Position numbers and translations under genes: made by a program. From the NCBI RefSeq assembly GCF_017592475.1, contig NZ_JAGFNP010000014.1, positions 104,565 to 168,564 of the forward strand: DNA of 64,000 nucleotides. Direction: 5' to 3'. This stretch comes from Glycomyces niveus. Lineage in GTDB: Bacteria; Actinomycetota; Actinomycetes; Mycobacteriales; Micromonosporaceae. Each line of letters begins with the position of its first letter. Within the stretch, counting starts at the first letter, position 1. This document shows, piece by piece, positions 16,437-24,488 of the stretch. Under the pieces are notes generated by a model. It was given only the letters and a program-made list of their open reading frames with translations. It was not told the origin of the DNA and searched no databases.

Positions 16437-17553
16437 GGTGCGGGGACTGTTCGTGGACGCGCTGCTCAAAGACGCGGGCAAGCATGTGATCGTGTGCTGC
16501 GGTTCGGGCGGGGTCGGCAAGACGACGACGGCGGCGGCGCTGGCGCTGCGGGCGGCGGAGGTGCACGGGCGGCGCACGGTGGTGCTGACGATCGATCCGG
16601 CCCGGCGGCTGGCGCAGTCGCTGGGGATGGAGGCGCTCGACAACGTCCCGAGGCGGGTCGAGGGGGTGCGCGGCGGGTCGCTGGACGCGATGATGCTCGA
16701 CATGAAGCGCACGTTCGACGAGGTCGTGGCGTCGCATACGACGCCGGAGCGGGCGGCGGAGATCTTCGCGAACCCGTTCTACCAGGCGGTGTCGTCGACG
16801 TTCTCGGGCACGCAGGAGTACATGGCGATGGAGAAGCTCGGGCAGCTGCGCGCCACGGGCGAGTGGGACCTCATCGTGCTGGACACGCCGCCGTCGCGGT
16901 CGGCGCTGGACTTCCTGGACGCGCCGGCGCGGCTCGCGCGGCTGCTCGACGGCCGGGTGATCCGGCTGCTGTCGGCGTCGACGCCTGGCGCGCGGCGGTC
17001 GATGCTGTCGCTCATGGGCGCGAGCGCGGCGGTGTTCACGCGCGTGTTCAACAAGGTTCTCGGCGGGCACCTGCTGACGGACGTCGCCGAGTTCACGGCG
17101 AGCCTGGAGGACACGTTCGGGGGCTTCCGCAAGCGCGCGGAGGCGACGTTCGCGGCTTTGCAGGACGACCAGACGTCGTTCCTGGTGATCGCGGCGCCGG
17201 AGCCGGCGGCGGTGGGCGAGGCGGTGTACTTCACGCGGCGGCTCACGGAGGAGCGGATGCCGCTCGACGGGATGGTCCTGAACCGGTTGACGCCGGTGGC
17301 GGCGGAGCTGACGGCGGAGCGGGCGCTGGGTGCGGCTGCGGCCCTTGAGGAGTCGGACGCGGACGACCCGGTCGCGGCGGTGCTGCGGACGCACGCGGAC
17401 CTGGCGCGGCGGCGGGCGGCCGAGGAGCGGGTGGCGGCCCGGTACGCGGCGGCGTGCCCGGGGGTGCCGCAGCGGTGGGTGCCGTCGCTGGGGGTCGAGG
17501 TCGTGGACCTGGACGATCTGCGCGCGTTCGGCGAGGCGGCCGCGGGCGCCTGA
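16429..17553 (+). CDS. ArsA/Get3-like ATPase, second of a pair
   Basis: A 374-aa partner of the preceding ATPase. The P-loop is GSGGVGKT (25-32): the signature lysine of the deviant Walker A is replaced by Ser, so it probably works as a heterodimer with the first subunit, which has that lysine. Other family segments are VLTIDPARRLAQSLG and LIVLDTPPSRSALDFLDAP. Its ATG at 16429 lies inside the end of the first gene, giving obligate coupling. Position corresponds to Rv3680. Confidence 0.9.
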   Translation: MAEVRGLFVDALLKDAGKHVIVCCGSGGVGKTTTAAALALRAAEVHGRRTVVLTIDPARRLAQSLGMEALDNVPRRVEGVRGGSLDAMMLDMKRTFDEVVASHTTPERAAEIFANPFYQAVSSTFSGTQEYMAMEKLGQLRATGEWDLIVLDTPPSRSALDFLDAPARLARLLDGRVIRLLSASTPGARRSMLSLMGASAAVFTRVFNKVLGGHLLTDVAEFTASLEDTFGGFRKRAEATFAALQDDQTSFLVIAAPEPAAVGEAVYFTRRLTEERMPLDGMVLNRLTPVAAELTAERALGAAAALEESDADDPVAAVLRTHADLARRRAAEERVAARYAAACPGVPQRWVPSLGVEVVDLDDLRAFGEAAAGA

Positions 17554-17579
17554 GCGCGGCGGTGCCCCGGAACAGCAGT

Positions 17580-17610
17580 CGCGCCCGGACGGTGGTGCCG
17601 TCCAGGCGCG
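17580..17610. terminator. Terminator between ArsA pair and whiB4/wblA
   Basis: Stem CGCGCC-c-GGACGG with its complement, one mismatch bulge on each side and a 5-nt loop, lies between the converging ArsA-like and WhiB genes. Confidence 0.6.
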
Positions 17611-17643
17611 GTGCTCATGCCTTTCGGTGAGAGGCTTCGCCGG

Positions 17644-17970
17644 TCAGAAGTTGACGTCGACCGGTATCCGGCGCCGGCTGCCCTTGCGGGCGCTGCGCTG
17701 CTCCTCCTCGAGTGCGACCTCGAAGACCGCCCGCCAGGAGCGGACGTCCGCGTGCCTGCGCAGCAGTGCCCTCCGCTCCCGCTCGGTCATGCCTCCCCAG
17801 ACGCCGAACTCGATGCGGTTATCGAGCGCGTCGGCGAGGCATTCGAGCCGTACCGGACAGCCGCGGCACACTTTCTTCGCGTTGTTCTGCTCTGCTCCTT
17901 GCACGAACAGGGCGTCAGGATCACCTTCCTGACATAGCGCCCTGGTCGTCCAGTCGATCAGCAGTCCCAT
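17644..17970 (-). CDS. wblA: WhiB-family Fe-S transcriptional regulator (WhiB4/WblA type)
   Basis: A 108-aa WhiB protein with four cysteines for a 4Fe-4S cluster in the C-Xn-C-x2-C-x5-C pattern (C13, C35, C38, C44), the turn GVWGG and a basic C-terminus (ARKGSRRR) for DNA binding. Flanking ArsA-like ATPases and a PonA2-type PBP match the whiB4 locus of M. tuberculosis and the wblA locus of Streptomyces, where the protein controls oxidative stress or developmental genes. An in-frame ATG at 17976 exists, but GGGGAGG lies 8 nt before the ATG at 17970 and only 2 nt before the upstream one. Confidence 0.9.
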   Translation of the reverse strand: MGLLIDWTTRALCQEGDPDALFVQGAEQNNAKKVCRGCPVRLECLADALDNRIEFGVWGGMTERERRALLRRHADVRSWRAVFEVALEEEQRSARKGSRRRIPVDVNF

Positions 17971-18314
17971 CCGCATGACCTCCCCGTGAGATCTTTCCCC
18001 TTCATACCCCCCGACGACTACATTCGAGTGACCTCTCGATCACGCAATGTGGCCGTCAGAACGGACCTTACACCTCTCGTAAGGGTTTGACTACTCTCCG
18101 AGACGAAAATCGGACTCCGTGGGACGGCTTCACCCCTACGGTTCATTACGCGATGGCAGTTCGCGATAATAACGATTCCGATACGAGCGCATCTCTCCTT
18201 TCGGATTGCGGCGTATCAATTGCGGGCATACATGTCGCCTCGCATGCGGGCCACCCCATCCACATACGGATGCTGCCGTGCCGCACTTCCCGACGTTCGT
18301 TCTAATCTGAGGCG
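17971..18314. other. wblA-ponA2 divergent regulatory region
   Basis: 344 bp of gene-free DNA, lower in GC than its surroundings, between divergent genes. TTGACT at 18087-18092 could be a -35 box, but no clear -10 follows. A short open frame here lacks coding character. Long spacing suggests regulated transcription of the WhiB gene. Confidence 0.4.
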
Positions 18315-20774
18315 GTGGAGACCTTGAAACGCGACCGGAGTCCCCTGAGGGACGGCATCGCGCTGCTGATCTGCGGTGTGCTCGCCGGTGTGCTCGCGGC
18401 CGCGGCCGCCTTCCCCCTCGTCGGACTGGGCGGCCTCGTTGCCGAGAACAGCGTCGACTCGTTCGAGTCGCTGCCGACGGAACTCACCAAACCCACGCTG
18501 CCGCAGACGACCTATGTGTACGCCTCCGATGGCGAGACGCTGATCACCTCCTTCTACGAGGAGAACCGGCGCGAGGTCTCCCTCGACGAGGTCTCCCCGG
18601 TCATGATCGACGCGCTCCTGGCGGCCGAGGACTCGAAGTTCTACGAGCACAACGGGGTCGACTGGGCCGGGATCATCCGGGCCGCCGTGGCGAACCAGGG
18701 CGGCGACTCCCAGGGGGCGTCGACCCTCACCATGCAGTTCGTACGCAATACCCTGATCTACTCGGCTTCAACCATCGACGAAGTGATCGCCGCATCCGAG
18801 GACACGTACGAGCGCAAGCTCCGAGAAGCCCGGTACGCCATGGGGATCGAAGAGACAATGTCCAAAGAGGAGATCCTCGAGGGCTACCTGAACGTGATCT
18901 ACCTCGGCAACCAGGCCTACGGGGTCCACGCCGGCTCCTACACGTACTTCAACAAGCCGCCGAACGAGCTCACCGCGGCCGAGGCCGCGACGCTCGCGTC
19001 GCTGCCGAAGTTCCCCTCCTACGCCGACGGCCTCCTCGACGGCGAGGGCGACGACACCCAGATCGTCGACCGCCGCAACTGGATCCTCGACCGCATGGTC
19101 GGCCTGGGCACCCTCACCCAGGCCGAAGCCGACGAGGCCAAGGCCCAGCCGCTCGGCCTGAACCCGCGCCCAGTCCGCAGCGAATGCGTCGACGTCGCCA
19201 CCCCCAACTGGGGCTTCTTCTGCGACTACTTCAAGGAGTGGTGGGGGAACCAGGAGGCCTTCGGCGAGACCGAGCGCGACCGCCTGAGCCTGCTCAAGCG
19301 CGGCGGCTTCAAGATCGTCACCAGTCTCGACGCCGAACTGCAGAACAAGGCCACCGAGGAGCTCGCCGACGAGGTCGGCGTCGACATCCCCGAAGCGCTC
19401 GGCTCGGTCACGATCACGCCCGGCACCGGGCACGTGCGGGCCATGGCCGTCAACCGCGAATACAGCCTCGACCAGACCGAGAACGGTCCGCGCAGCGACG
19501 GCGACGACTCCAAGCCCTCGAACTACCCGGCCACGACCATCCCGCTGCTCAGCGGCAGCGAAGAGGTCAACGGCTATCCGGGCGGCTCGACGTTCAAGAT
19601 GTTCACCATGCTTGCGGCCCTTGACAAGGGCTATCCCCTGGAGACCCGCATCCCCTCGCCGGGCAGGTACGCCTCCCAGTACCTCATGAGCGGGTCCTCG
19701 CTCAGCGAGTCCGAGTCGGACTGCCAGCCGTTCACGCGCGACGGCGAGCAGTGGGCGCACTGGTGCCCCACGAACGACGGCGACTGGTCCTCGGCGCCGC
19801 TGAACATGTGGGGCATGTTCGGCCGCTCCTCCAACACCGCGTTCGTGCGGCTCCAAGAGATGGTCAGCGTCAGCGCCGCCTACGAGGCGGCCGTCGCCTC
19901 CGGCGTCGACTTCTACAACTCGCCGCTGAACAAAGCGTACGAGGACGGCACCATGGACGAGTCCCAGGGCACCTTCACCCTCGGCCTCCACTCGACGACG
20001 CCGCTCGAGATGGCCGAGTCGTACGCCACGGTCGCCGCCGGAGGCGTCCACTGCGAGCCGCTCCCGGTCATGAAGGTGATCGGCTCGGACGGGAAGGAAC
20101 TGCCCGACGCCGCTGCGCCGCAATGCAACCAGGCGTTCCCCGAGGAGGTCGCGTACGCGGCCGTCAGCGCCGGCCGCTGCGTCGTGGGCCAGAACGCCGA
20201 CGGCACCCAGTGCTCGGGCACCGGCACCGCCGCCAGGTACACCGGCGACTTCGGGCGGCCGCTGTTCGGCAAGACCGGCACGGCCGACTCGAACCGGTCC
20301 TACTGGTTCATCGGCTCGACCCCGAACGCCACCACCGCGACGTTCGTCGGCGACCCCGACGCGACGCACCGCAGCAACGTGGCGACCTCCTCCTTGAAGG
20401 ACTCGGTGAAGTCCGCCGGCGTCGCCATCCTCAAGGACGCCGTGAGCGGCCTCGACGAGGCGAACTTCCCCAAGCCCACCAACGACATGGTCAACGGCAA
20501 GAACCTCGTCTCCATCCCGTCGATCGACTGCATGGACCCCGACGACGCCCGCTCGCGCGTCGCCGGCGCCGGGTTCGAAGCCTCGATCGCCAGCGGCCAG
20601 TACGACTCCGACTGCAAAGAGGGCGAAGCGTTCTCGACCACGCCGACCGGTTCGGCCCCGAAGGGCGCGCCGGTGTACATCCTCGTCTCGAACGGCTCCG
20701 ACTACAAGGAAGAGGAGAAGCCCGGCGAGGGCGAGTCGCCCGGTCCCGGCGAGACGCCGCCCGGCCGTGACTGA
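18315..20774 (+). CDS. ponA2: Bifunctional class A PBP with PASTA domain (PonA2-type)
   Basis: An 819-aa class A penicillin-binding protein that polymerises and crosslinks peptidoglycan outside the membrane. A signal-anchor helix lies near 14-40. The GT51 glycosyltransferase domain has catalytic E105 in AAEDSKFYEHNG and the GASTLTMQFVRN block. The transpeptidase has STFK (S425-K428), SSN (505-507) and KTGT (653-656). A single PASTA domain (about 733-795) precedes a Pro/Glu-rich tail. Location beside the WhiB gene and ArsA pair equals the PonA2 locus. The start codon is GTG at 18315; a TTG three codons later is possible. Confidence 0.93.
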   Translation: METLKRDRSPLRDGIALLICGVLAGVLAAAAAFPLVGLGGLVAENSVDSFESLPTELTKPTLPQTTYVYASDGETLITSFYEENRREVSLDEVSPVMIDALLAAEDSKFYEHNGVDWAGIIRAAVANQGGDSQGASTLTMQFVRNTLIYSASTIDEVIAASEDTYERKLREARYAMGIEETMSKEEILEGYLNVIYLGNQAYGVHAGSYTYFNKPPNELTAAEAATLASLPKFPSYADGLLDGEGDDTQIVDRRNWILDRMVGLGTLTQAEADEAKAQPLGLNPRPVRSECVDVATPNWGFFCDYFKEWWGNQEAFGETERDRLSLLKRGGFKIVTSLDAELQNKATEELADEVGVDIPEALGSVTITPGTGHVRAMAVNREYSLDQTENGPRSDGDDSKPSNYPATTIPLLSGSEEVNGYPGGSTFKMFTMLAALDKGYPLETRIPSPGRYASQYLMSGSSLSESESDCQPFTRDGEQWAHWCPTNDGDWSSAPLNMWGMFGRSSNTAFVRLQEMVSVSAAYEAAVASGVDFYNSPLNKAYEDGTMDESQGTFTLGLHSTTPLEMAESYATVAAGGVHCEPLPVMKVIGSDGKELPDAAAPQCNQAFPEEVAYAAVSAGRCVVGQNADGTQCSGTGTAARYTGDFGRPLFGKTGTADSNRSYWFIGSTPNATTATFVGDPDATHRSNVATSSLKDSVKSAGVAILKDAVSGLDEANFPKPTNDMVNGKNLVSIPSIDCMDPDDARSRVAGAGFEASIASGQYDSDCKEGEAFSTTPTGSAPKGAPVYILVSNGSDYKEEEKPGEGESPGPGETPPGRD

Positions 20775-20785
20775 GCCGTAAGCGA

Positions 20786-20826
20786 ACTGCGGGCCCGCGC
20801 CTTCCGGCGCGGGCCCGCAGTCCTTT
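20786..20826 (+). terminator. Strong intrinsic terminator after ponA2
   Basis: A perfect stem of at least 15 bp (CTGCGGGCCCGCGCC, loop TTCC, complement 20806-20820) is followed by TCCTTTT. It ends the ponA2 transcript and may also stop the convergent ABC ATPase gene. Confidence 0.85.
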
Positions 20827-20842
20827 TGGGAGGAAGGAAGGC

Positions 20843-21673
20843 TCAGGTGGCCTTGGGCATCACGAGGGTGCCCGCGGCCGCGGCGGAGACGGCGTGGTCG
20901 TCGTGGAGGTGGTTGCCCTCACGCAGTTGGCCGTCGCGGATGGTGACGGCGCGCAACGCGCGCTCGGCCACCTCGTGGTCGTGCGTGATGATGAGGATCG
21001 TCAGCCCCTCGTCGTGCAGCTCGTCCAATGTGGCCATGATGGAGTCGGCGGTCTTGGAGTCGAGGTTGCCGGTGGGCTCATCGCACAGCAGCAGGCTGGG
21101 CCCGGCCGCGAGGGCGCGGGCGATGGCAACGCGCTGGCGCTCGCCGCCCGAGAGGGTGGTGGGGAGCGCGTCGAGGCGGTGGGAGAGGCCGACGAGCTCG
21201 AGCTTCTCGCGAGCGATCTGGCGCCGCTTGCGCTTCGGGATCCCTTGGTAGACCAGGGACATGGCGACGTTCTCGGTCGCGGTGCGGTGGGCCATGAGGT
21301 GGAAGGACTGGAAGATGAACCCGATCTTCTCGGCGCGCAGCTGGGTGCGGTGCGCCTCCTTCATGGTGGAGGTGTCGCGGCCGTCGAGCCGGTAGGTGCC
21401 GGCGGTGGGGGCGTCGAGGAGGCCGAGCAGGTTCAGGAGGGTGGACTTGCCCGAGCCGGAGGGGCCGACGATGGCGACGTACTCGCCTTCGTCGATGCGC
21501 AGGTCGACGGGTTTGAGGGCCTCGACGGGCGGCGGGCCGGGGTAGGTCATGCCGACGCCCTCGAGCTCGATGAGGGCCTTGCCCGCAGCGGCGGGGTCGT
21601 TGACGCGCGCGAAGACCGCGGTGTCGTCGGCGGGGCCGCCCGCGGCGCCGCCGCTGACGGTCGGCAGGATCAT
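20843..21673 (-). CDS. Orphan ABC transporter ATP-binding protein (MacB/LolD type)
   Basis: A roughly 276-aa ATPase with GPSGSGKST Walker A, IFQSFHLMAHRTATENV after the Q-loop, LSGGERQRVAIARAL signature, LLLCDEPTGNLD Walker B, and THDHEVAE H-loop. The YQGIPKRKR insert and overall pattern are typical of MacB/LolD ATPases that work with FtsX-like permeases. No permease gene adjoins it. The start is uncertain: ATG at 21673, or GTG at 21694, which has GGAG only two bases away. The N-terminal 30 residues are not conserved in type. Confidence 0.88.
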   Translation of the reverse strand: MILPTVSGGAAGGPADDTAVFARVNDPAAAGKALIELEGVGMTYPGPPPVEALKPVDLRIDEGEYVAIVGPSGSGKSTLLNLLGLLDAPTAGTYRLDGRDTSTMKEAHRTQLRAEKIGFIFQSFHLMAHRTATENVAMSLVYQGIPKRKRRQIAREKLELVGLSHRLDALPTTLSGGERQRVAIARALAAGPSLLLCDEPTGNLDSKTADSIMATLDELHDEGLTILIITHDHEVAERALRAVTIRDGQLREGNHLHDDHAVSAAAAGTLVMPKAT

Positions 21674-21747
21674 GGTCGCGTCGTCTTCGGTCACGTCTCC
21701 AAGACGCCCGGACGCCCGCGGGTGGTTGCACGCGGGCGCCCCGGTTC

Positions 21748-22686
21748 CTACGAGAACGCGAAGTCGGCCATGACGGGGCGGTGGTCGGAAGCGGTCGCGT
21801 CCATGACGTCCGAGCCGGTGGCCTCGAGGCCGCGGTACAGGACCTGGTCGATCCGCGCCATCGGGGTGTCGGCGGGCCAGGTGAACCCGAAGCCCTTCCC
21901 GGCGTCGGCCTGCGCCGAGTGGAGCTGGTAGGTGATGGGCGCGAGGGCGCGGTCCTGCGAGGTGCCGTTGAGGTCCCCGGCGAGGACGACCCGCTCGAGC
22001 TGCTCGTCGGCGATGGCCTCGCCGAGGAGGAGCGCGGTCTCGTTGCGCTGCGCGGAGGTGAACCCCTCGGTGTTGACGCGGACCGAGAGCAGGTGCGCGA
22101 CATAGAAGGCGACGGGCTCGCCGTCGATCTCGATCGCGGCGCGGAAGGCCCGGGCCCAGCCGAGGTCGAGGTCGACTTCGTTGGAGTCGAGGACGGGGTG
22201 GGCGGACCAGAGGGCGACGGTGCCGTAGGAGACCGAGTACTCGTACCGCTCGTCGAGGACCTCGCTCCAGGCGTGCCGCTGCTCCTCGGTGAGCTCGACG
22301 AGGACGAGGACGTCCGGTTCGGCGGCGAGGAGGGACGCGGCCGTGCCCGCGGTGTCGGCGTTCTCGGCGTTGACATTGTGGGCGACGACGCGGAAGTCGC
22401 CCTCGCCGACGTGCTTGTCGGGGATGAGCGCGGCGTACATCTGGAACCAGACGAGGCCGGGCAGGAGCGCGCACACGATCGCGAGGGGCCGGCGGCGGAT
22501 CGCGGCGAGGATGACGAAGACGGGGACGGCGAGGCCGAACCAGGGCAGGAACGTCTCGATGAGGCTGCCGAGGTTGAACCAGCGGTTGGGGATGAACCGG
22601 TGGAGGAGCAGGACCGCGGCGAGGAGCAGCGAGAGGACGATGAGGGTCCCGCTGAAGAGCTTTCCGGCCGTCGAGGATCGGCTCAC
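21748..22686 (-). CDS. Endonuclease/exonuclease/phosphatase-fold membrane protein
   Basis: A 312-aa protein with three N-terminal hydrophobic helices (about 9-30, 40-58, 66-85) followed by an extracytoplasmic EEP (DNase I-like) domain. Motifs are VVAHNVNAEN, the metal Glu in LVLVELTEEQ, VAHLLSVRVN, LAGDLNGT and the C-terminal ATASDHRPVMADF. Membrane-tethered proteins of this type may cleave phosphodiester or lipid phosphates; the substrate is unknown. The GTG at 22686 is chosen because upstream codons run into the hairpin region after the tRNA remnant. Confidence 0.85.
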   Translation of the reverse strand: MSRSSTAGKLFSGTLIVLSLLLAAVLLLHRFIPNRWFNLGSLIETFLPWFGLAVPVFVILAAIRRRPLAIVCALLPGLVWFQMYAALIPDKHVGEGDFRVVAHNVNAENADTAGTAASLLAAEPDVLVLVELTEEQRHAWSEVLDERYEYSVSYGTVALWSAHPVLDSNEVDLDLGWARAFRAAIEIDGEPVAFYVAHLLSVRVNTEGFTSAQRNETALLLGEAIADEQLERVVLAGDLNGTSQDRALAPITYQLHSAQADAGKGFGFTWPADTPMARIDQVLYRGLEATGSDVMDATASDHRPVMADFAFS

Positions 22687-22781
22687 CTGCCCGCCTTTCT
22701 GTGAGCGGCGCGGTCGCGCCGGGCGCGCCGCCGGCGGGCGGCGCGGTTCCGACAGGTTAGCCGCCCGTGCCCAGAAACGGC

Positions 22782-22815
22782 GAATGCCGGGCCTGTGAAG
22801 ACAAGCCCGGCATTC
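22782..22815 (-). terminator. Displaced tRNA terminator next to attR-like repeat
   Basis: An 11-bp stem GAATGCCGGGC/GCCCGGCATTC with a 12-nt loop lies just past the duplicated tRNA-Ser 3' end. It looks like the original tRNA-Ser terminator, now separated from the tRNA by the inserted segment. Confidence 0.6.
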
Positions 22816-22818
22816 CCG

Positions 22819-22850
22819 ACGTTGGCGGTGGCGGTGGGATTTGAACCCAC
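22819..22850 (-). repeat. 32-bp direct repeat, tRNA-Ser 3'-end duplication (attR-like)
   Basis: Identical over 32 bp to 24534-24565. It contains the T-arm (GTGGGATTTGAACCCAC on the plus strand), the 3' acceptor strand, the CCA and three bases beyond it. No tRNA 5' half is present, so this is a fragment and not a gene. Confidence 0.85.
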
Positions 22851-22855
22851 CGCGG

Positions 22856-23266
22856 TCAATCGAGGGTTGCGAAGGCCTCGACTTCGACGAGCACATCGGG
22901 TTCGAACAGGTAGTCGACGCCGATGAGCGACACCGGCGGCAGCGGCTGCGGGAGGCCGAGCTCGCCGGCGACGCGGTGGATGCCGGCCATGAAGTCGTCG
23001 ATCTTCTCCGGGCTCCAATCGGTGACGAAGAACCGGAGGCGGACGACATCGGCGAAGCCGGCGCCGGCCCCCGCGAGGCCGCGGGCGGTGTTGCGCAGGG
23101 CCTGCGCGACCTGGCCGGTGAGGTCGCCGGGTGCGACGGGATTGGCCTCGGCGTCGCGCGCGATCTGACCGGCCACATGCACCTGGCGGGTACCGGTGCC
23201 GATCGCGACGTGGTGGTAAGGAACGGGCTGCATCATGCCCTCGGGGGTCAGCAGCTGCACTGCCAT
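22856..23266 (-). CDS. RidA family protein within the tRNA-Ser element
   Basis: A 136-aa RidA/YjgF-type protein with IGTGTRQVHVAGQIARD near the N-terminus and LRFFVTDWSPEKIDDF in the middle; family members deaminate reactive enamines or act as small hydrolases. Its stop is five bases from the repeat bounding the element. It is divergent from an HxlR regulator with a palindrome between them, so it is likely the regulated target. TTGAAG with an 18-bp spacer and TATATC on the minus strand could be its promoter; GGGACCTCCC precedes the ATG. Confidence 0.88.
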   Translation of the reverse strand: MAVQLLTPEGMMQPVPYHHVAIGTGTRQVHVAGQIARDAEANPVAPGDLTGQVAQALRNTARGLAGAGAGFADVVRLRFFVTDWSPEKIDDFMAGIHRVAGELGLPQPLPPVSLIGVDYLFEPDVLVEVEAFATLD

Positions 23267-23300
23267 GGGAGGTCCCTTCGTTGAGTCGACGGTAAGTACC

Positions 23301-23314
23301 CCAGATATACCTGG
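23301..23314. promoter_or_regulatory. Candidate HxlR operator
   Basis: CCAGATATACCTGG is a near-perfect 14-bp palindrome (12 of 14 positions symmetric) in the 81-bp divergent region between the RidA-like and HxlR genes, overlapping the probable -10 of the RidA-like gene. Confidence 0.5.
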
Positions 23315-23334
23315 TTTACGAAGGGAACTTCAAC

Positions 23335-23340
23335 TATACT
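23335..23340 (+). promoter_or_regulatory. -10 box of the HxlR gene, leaderless start
   Basis: TATACT ends seven bases before the ATG at 23348, so transcription likely starts at or next to the start codon. Confidence 0.55.
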
Positions 23341-23347
23341 AGGTGTC

Positions 23348-23725
23348 ATGACCGAAACCGCCCACCCCGCGTCCGATGCCCCCCAGCTCACCGCGGAACA
23401 TCGCGAGCTGCTCGACCAGGTGCTCGACAAGTGGTCGCTGCAGGTGCTCGATCGGTTGTGCGGCAAGCCTTCGCGCTTCAACGAACTGCGTCGGGCGATC
23501 CCGGTCGTGACCCAGAAGTCGCTCACGGCCACCCTGCGGCGCCTCGAGCGCAACGGCATGGTCGAGAGGGTGGTCGTGAACACACGACCCGTCACCGTCG
23601 AATACCGCATCACCCCACTCGGCAACACGCTTCAGGAACTCGTCGACGCGCTCCTGTACTGGACCACCGAGAACATGCCCGCCGTCCATCGCGCCCGCTC
23701 CCAGTTCGACGACCAGGCGCAGTGA
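23348..23725 (+). CDS. HxlR family winged-helix regulator
   Basis: A 125-aa MarR-like winged-helix protein of the HxlR family. The helix-turn-helix region is SRFNELRRAIPVVTQKSLTATLRRLERNGMVER, with the wing VEYRITPLG and a C-terminal dimer helix. HxlR proteins often use an N-terminal Cys to sense electrophiles; here that position lacks Cys, although one occurs in DRLCGKPS (about residue 38). It probably represses the divergent RidA-like gene. Located in the segment bounded by tRNA-Ser repeats. Confidence 0.9.
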   Translation: MTETAHPASDAPQLTAEHRELLDQVLDKWSLQVLDRLCGKPSRFNELRRAIPVVTQKSLTATLRRLERNGMVERVVVNTRPVTVEYRITPLGNTLQELVDALLYWTTENMPAVHRARSQFDDQAQ

Positions 23726-23898
23726 GACGCTCGGTCACGAACGACAGGGTGAGATGAAGCCCGCTCGTCTTCTATAAATCACATGATATGAACTAAATAT
23801 ATGATCGAGTGTCCTTTGTCTGCTATGAACAGATTCGTTTCAAGCAACCTCTGTACTGACACTGATTTCCTTCCGGACGACAGAATTGGAGGTATCCA

Positions 23899-24250
23899 AT
23901 GACGGAGGGACTTCGGAATCAGCGGTGGCGAAGGGTCATTCCACTGCTCGCCTCAACAGCGACCGTGGGCATTCTCGCCGCCTGGATGATGTCGTACCCA
24001 AATGGCGCCCAATCCCAGACCGCTCCGGTCGGACTGGGGACAGCCGCCTGACGCCCCGACAACCGACGCCCCGACCACGGATGTCCCGACAACCCGAGTC
24101 GGAAGGGACACGCAGCCCGGCGCCATCGTCCACCACTCTCGCAGGACAACGAGGTGAAAGATCCCCAGCACGCTGCCCACCGGCGCCGCGCAGTTCTGGG
24201 TCGCCAACAACGGCGGGGAAAGCAGCAAGTTCGAGCTCATGATCCAGTAG
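23899..24250 (+). pseudogene. Decayed secreted-protein gene
   Basis: A strong RBS (GGAGG, six bases) precedes an ATG at 23899. The frame reads MTEGLRNQRWRRVIPLLAS and a hydrophobic stretch to about residue 30, then stops at 24049-24051 after 50 codons. The +1 frame continues with a Thr/Pro linker (PPDAPTTDAPTTDVPTT) and, past a stop at 24155, PTGAAQFWVANNGGESSKF ending at the TAG at 24248. Signal/anchor, TP-rich linker and a small C-terminal domain can thus be reconstructed with a frameshift and a nonsense change. A genuine 50-aa peptide is the alternative. Confidence 0.55.
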
Positions 24251-24407
24251 TCCTCAGCGCTGCCCAAGACGACGACCGGTTCGCCGGCTCATGTGGCTCT
24301 TTCCGGCAGCGGGCCGGCCGATCCCACCGATCGACCGGCCCTTCAATGTCCCGCCCAAATCCTGGCGACGAGCGGGAGCGATCACTCCGAGAAGCCGGAA
24401 AGCCCCC

Positions 24408-24438
24408 GTGGGGAACGCGTGGGGAACGGTGGGGAATT
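24408..24438 (+). repeat. Three GTGGGGAA direct repeats near the attL side
   Basis: GTGGGGAACGC, GTGGGGAACG and GTGGGGAATT follow each other with 10-11-bp period about 100 bp from the tRNA-Ser end. Helically phased repeats next to an att core are typical of recombinase arm or accessory sites; the function here is inferred. Confidence 0.45.
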
Positions 24439-24488
24439 CCATCTTGAGCAGCCCGGATGTATCCGGAGCCCCAGGTCAACGGGCAAAG

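Noticed and set aside
15468..17553. Arsenite resistance operon
   Set aside because: The ATPases resemble ArsA but no ArsB, ArsC or ArsR genes occur, and the synteny is the WhiB4/PonA2 locus.
18087..18305. 72-codon open frame between the WhiB gene and ponA2
   Set aside because: TTG-type start, no RBS, low GC and non-coding codon pattern in a promoter region.
22819..22850. A second tRNA-Ser gene
   Set aside because: Only the T-arm and 3' acceptor are present; the 5' half is replaced by the RidA-like gene, so it is a fragment.
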